From NCBI GenBank assembly GCA_012861695.1, contig JAAOOA010000608.1:82001-146000 (forward strand): a stretch of DNA of 64,000 nt, given 5' to 3'. Under the pieces are notes generated by a model. It worked only from the letters and a program-made list of their open reading frames with translations. It ran no database searches and was not told the DNA's origin. Positions 59,546 through 64,000 of this stretch are shown here, piece by piece; the first letter of the stretch is position 1; the number at the start of each line of letters is the position of its first letter. The position numbers were made by a program, and so were the translations under genes. Origin of the DNA: Trematomus loennbergii. Its lineage: Eukaryota > Chordata > Actinopteri > Perciformes > Nototheniidae.

Positions 59546-60349
59546 TTACTAAAATCTCAGAGTGCCTTTAAGAGTCACAGTCTTAAACAAAATCTTTTCG
59601 TCTTAGTGGGGTCCTTAGTTTTGGATGATTTGCTGAGTGGGGTGGGACTGATTGCGTTGAGTGGGGGAGTCATCTGTAGAAATGAGAGTTTCTTTCACCC
59701 GTATAATGTCCCTCGCTGTTTGACTCTTTTAAAAAGTTATTTTTCATCTATCATTTTCAACCAAGCAGCAAGAGGTCAAATTTAAGAATAAGTAATAGTT
59801 TGTCACGATTTTACGGGAAAAAGTCAGAGCGCGATGTCACATCTTAAAGACAGCTTGAACTGGATAGATGGTTAGTCTTTTTCAAACATACCATACGTTC
59901 TGCATGTTAGTATATTTGGCCAATCGGGTTAGGCCCTACTGCCCCAGTCCCTCAATAGGGAAGTCACGCTTTGGGAAGAGGTGTTTAATTTGACAGATCT
60001 GACTTGATTGTTGTTGTGATGGCTGAAGGAAGAGGTACGGGGGAGGAAAATTCAGAGGGTGAAGAAGCAGAAAAATAACTTGTTTGTAAAACGGAGAGCA
60101 CGTCAGTTTCAGGAAGATGACACCGGTTTTATGCACGACATGCCAAATATCCTGAAGCCCTACAAAAAAAAAGGTACAAGTATATTGTGTTGAAAATATC
60201 GCAAAAAGTCGTAATATTGAATGTATTAGTTGCATGTTGTATTTTGATGAAATCACTGTATATTCAAAAATATAATGGAAAAAGGAGAGAAAAACAAAAT
60301 ATCACAGTATGTTGAAAAATATGAAAAAAGTAATGTTTTGTTAAAATAA
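59546..60349 (+). other. Region with possible small gene start
   Basis: An ATG at 60019 opens an acidic peptide (MAEGRGTGEENSEGEEAEK) that stops at 60076. One base later in the A-run the frame continues LFVKRRARQFQEDD then TGFMHDMPNILKPYKKK to about 60170. It may be a second broken gene of the large element. The rest is AT-rich without recognisable content. Confidence 0.3.
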
Positions 60350-60643
60350 CATGAAAGAAATCAAAGTAAAGCATCTAAAAACATATATTTAAAAAAAGTA
60401 ATGTTCGTCAAGTCAAGTTATCAAAAACTGCATTGTTTCATCGAAACAGTGTTAAAATCACAAACTCTCCATTTAGAGTTTGATTCTTTAAGAAACTCAA
60501 TTCATTACAAATGAATGAATATTTTACCAAGTTATAAAGTTTTCCATACATAAGCGTGTATCTTACAGTTCCTTTGTGAGAGAATTACGCACAAATCTGT
60601 CATATCAAAACATTCTATTGCAGTATTTTATCTGTTTTATGTG

Positions 60644-60691
<48 letters not shown>

Positions 60692-62192
60692 CACTGTTGG
60701 AGGAGCCTGTGACCTATGTTTTTCATTGACATATCTACACTGTAGCTAATGGGCATATGCCATAAAGCCTTGAAAATTGAAACTTAAAATTATCAAAAAA
60801 CTGCATTGTCTCACTGAAAACAGCTCTAAAGAAAACCCAATTCCATACAAAGTACTTAACTTTCTACCAGTTGTAAAGTGTTGCTCACTTCAAAAGTGTA
60901 TCTAAAAAGTATCTTAGTTAGAAAAACAAAAGCAAAAAGCATTAATGTTAACAACGCCTCAAAAGGGCGGACACCTGAGTTCCGCAACCATGGCTCTTGG
61001 ACTATTTACATCATCCAGGGCTCAACACCGGTAAATACACCTCTCTTTATCCGCTCTCCAAGCCTCCAAGGGCGGACTCCTGAGTTCCGTAATGTCCCCC
61101 AAACATGACACTTAGACTATTTACATCATCTAGGGAAGCACACCAGTAAATCTTCCTTATAGTTAATAAAGTAATTAAACAATAAAAAAGACAATACCAT
61201 GGGGTCATTAAGATCTTTAAATTATTATTTTCCTCTCAAAGAGACTTTGTTGTAGTTCATAAAGTAATTAAACATTAGTTCGCAAGCCATACAACTAAAG
61301 AGAACATCCTTAGTTAACATAAATCATATTAAAACTAATCTAATTTAGAGAAGACAATAAAAGTTTTAGGTGACTTAGTGAGTGAAAATTAATGGCTGAT
61401 AGCAAAATCAGGAGGTGACAGGCTGGGGGAGGGGAGGGGTGGGAGGGGAGGGGGTGATGGGAGACAGTCTCACGCATCCAGACCACAGTTTGCGTTTCTT
61501 TGCTTTTTGTTGCAGATTTCATGGACATTGCACGTACGATGCCTGAACGACTCCACAATGCATCCATGATAGTTTCTTGATGCACTGCTTTTTCTGATAC
61601 AACGGTTGCACGGAGATCTCTGGAAGACACCAGAGTTAACACAGCCCAATCTGTTGAGGTCAACGTCACTTTAACACTGCGGGGTCCATAAGTTTCTCCA
61701 TTCTTAAGATTGTAGAAATGTAGTTCATTCGCCATATAGTTGAACACATAACCCCAAACATCTCCATTTTCCAGCCTCCATTTTTCATGAAGAGCCTCAG
61801 ACGGAGGGGTTTGAACACGGCACAGATACTGCATCCGTTTCTTGACTGGCGCTCCCGACGGATGGCGGTAAGTTGTCACAGGCGTCTCGTTGATTAAACC
61901 CATATCGATGCGTCTCTTTGCCATTTTTCTTTTTTGAAAGTTTCGGTGACTTGGTGAGTGGAAATGACTGGCTTTGTATCTAGTTTGCACGGATTTCTTT
62001 TTTTACCTAACTCCACCCCCACCTCTATCTTCTGACATCACAGCAAAAGGAAGGGGGGTGACAGAAGAGGTGAGAGGGGGACGGGGTCGGAGGAGGACGG
62101 GGTGCGAGACAGTCTCACACAACTTCAAAGAGACTACCTTAACACTAGTTACAAACACTGATCAAAGGACATACATCATAGGGCTAATTAGA
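60350..62192 (-). mobile_element. Large degraded element, arm C (ORF-bearing, inverted)
   Basis: Inverted counterpart of arm B without the palindrome array. From high to low coordinates: the 'gtgatgtcag' block, leader block, ORF (61924-61340), leader relic, then an AT-rich tail with a (TA)n tract (60648-60685). The tail matches copy A (25370-26440) closely. Confidence 0.7.
61340..61924 (-). CDS. Unidentified protein of the large element, copy C
   Basis: Minus-strand ATG at 61924 matches the start of copy B; an in-frame upstream Met at 61988 lies in the leader and is less likely. The first about 160 residues match copy B with substitutions such as Ser/Asn, Gly/Ala, Ile/Leu, Ala/Val and Cys/Arg. 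After TVSHHPLPS a frame difference in the pyrimidine tract gives a different, longer tail (about 194 residues in total). The function is unknown, with the same weak PC4-like stretch. Confidence 0.6.
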   Translation of the reverse strand: MAKRRIDMGLINETPVTTYRHPSGAPVKKRMQYLCRVQTPPSEALHEKWRLENGDVWGYVFNYMANELHFYNLKNGETYGPRSVKVTLTSTDWAVLTLVSSRDLRATVVSEKAVHQETIMDALWSRSGIVRAMSMKSATKSKETQTVVWMRETVSHHPLPSHPSPPPACHLLILLSAINFHSLSHLKLLLSSLN

Positions 62193-62230
62193 TTGACCAT
62201 AGAAACTGTGCAACACAGAAACATATAAAC

Positions 62231-62412
62231 AGGGAGGCGTGTGGTGCAGTGGTTTGTGCGTTGGTGTTCAAACCCCACTGCAGTCAGCATGTCGTTGTGT
62301 CCCTGAGACACTTCACCCCAAATTGCTCCTGTGGGGATTGTCCACAGTATTGAGTATGTAAGTCGCTTTGGATAAAAGCGTCTAACAAGTAACATGTAAT
62401 GTAATGTAATAT
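62231..62412 (+). mobile_element. tRNA-derived SINE, near full length
   Basis: Head 'ggaggcgtgtggtgcagtgg' (A box) and 'gttcaaacccc' (B box), body 'cacttcaccccaaattgctc', tail 'aagtcgctttggataaaagc', then repeated 'atgta' units. The tail resembles LINE 3' ends used for mobilisation. Confidence 0.9.
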
Positions 62413-63741
<1,329 letters not shown>

Positions 63742-64000
63742 AGGTGGGGTAGGTAAGTTTGAGAAACCGGCTCGAGATACACTTTTTGTTATATTCCATG
63801 GAATGCTCTTAACATCCCGATAGCAATGAATATCTGAAGTGCTTTGACAAAAAATCCATAAAAGATCTCATCTGTGGAAGCCGTAATACTGTAAAAAGCA
63901 CGACCAATCATTTTAGCCGGCCCAGCTAAAATAACTGAATGGCCTACCTGCCTGTCAGCCTTCCATCTGTGCACAAAACTTATCTCGTACCCTCATTGGT
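63742..64000. mobile_element. MITE with ttacctacccta-type ends, cut by window edge
   Basis: Begins aggtggggtaggtaa after ttaa (63738-63741). Matches 38847-39110 closely, including 'tattccatggaatgctctta'. The right end is outside the window. Confidence 0.85.

Noticed and set aside
61924..61990. Longer N-terminus for the copy C ORF from the Met at 61988
   Set aside because: The extra residues come from the leader block, are not open in copy B at the same register, and the shared ATG has a better context.

Overview
The window is animal genomic DNA, most likely from a ray-finned (teleost) fish. Its genes are split by GT-AG introns. It carries a teleost-type mix of mobile elements (DIRS, hAT/Charlie, Harbinger, piggyBac-like TTAA elements, L2-type LINEs, tRNA-derived SINEs) and very long CA/GT microsatellites. 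There is no operon, ribosome-binding-site or other prokaryotic structure.

The only recognisable conserved gene is the 3' end of VWA8 on the + strand (34015-52036). Nine exons encode the C-terminal part, including the von Willebrand factor A domain with its DxSxS metal site, the stop codon and two candidate poly(A) signals. Four of the nine exons lack one to four bases relative to the conserved reading frame, and every defect is a deletion. This points to uncorrected long-read sequence more than to a dead gene. The introns hold TTAA-flanked and hAT-type MITEs, an L2 LINE tail, a 3 kb LTR retrotransposon, a solo LTR of the same family and very long dinucleotide tracts.

A second multi-exon gene on the + strand (18981-24601) was assembled from phase-compatible splice sites. 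It has a CxxC zinc-ribbon-like start, a short basic exon, a large low-complexity Glu/Arg/Pro/Ser exon built on two minisatellites, and a C-terminal chromodomain-like module ending in WEDTWEP. I do not recognise it as a named gene. A Charlie-type hAT element with a perfect 8-bp target duplication sits in one intron.

Layout: 1-5.4 kb holds repeat fragments and a possible minus-strand gene start. 5.4-13.3 kb is a minus-strand LINE split by a 5.4 kb DIRS-type element that keeps inverted terminal repeats and a perfect internal complementary region. 13.8-16.4 kb is a Harbinger-like remnant. 17.1-18.1 kb is an inverted copy of the repeat at 1.9-2.4 kb. 19-24.6 kb is the chromo-like gene. 24.6-32.2 kb is a dense nest of mobile elements. 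34-52 kb is VWA8. 55.2-62.2 kb is a degraded large element.

That last element is the most novel item. It has two inverted arms (55238-57640 and 60350-62192), each with an almost identical, unrecognised intact ORF of about 170-195 codons. Each ORF is flanked by about 200-bp direct repeats and, in one arm, preceded by an array of GATATC-centred palindromes. Between the arms lies a minus-strand fragment resembling a Maverick/Polinton (adintovirus-like) integrase. A third, partial copy (24906-28490) has lost the ORF, apparently by recombination between the flanking repeats.
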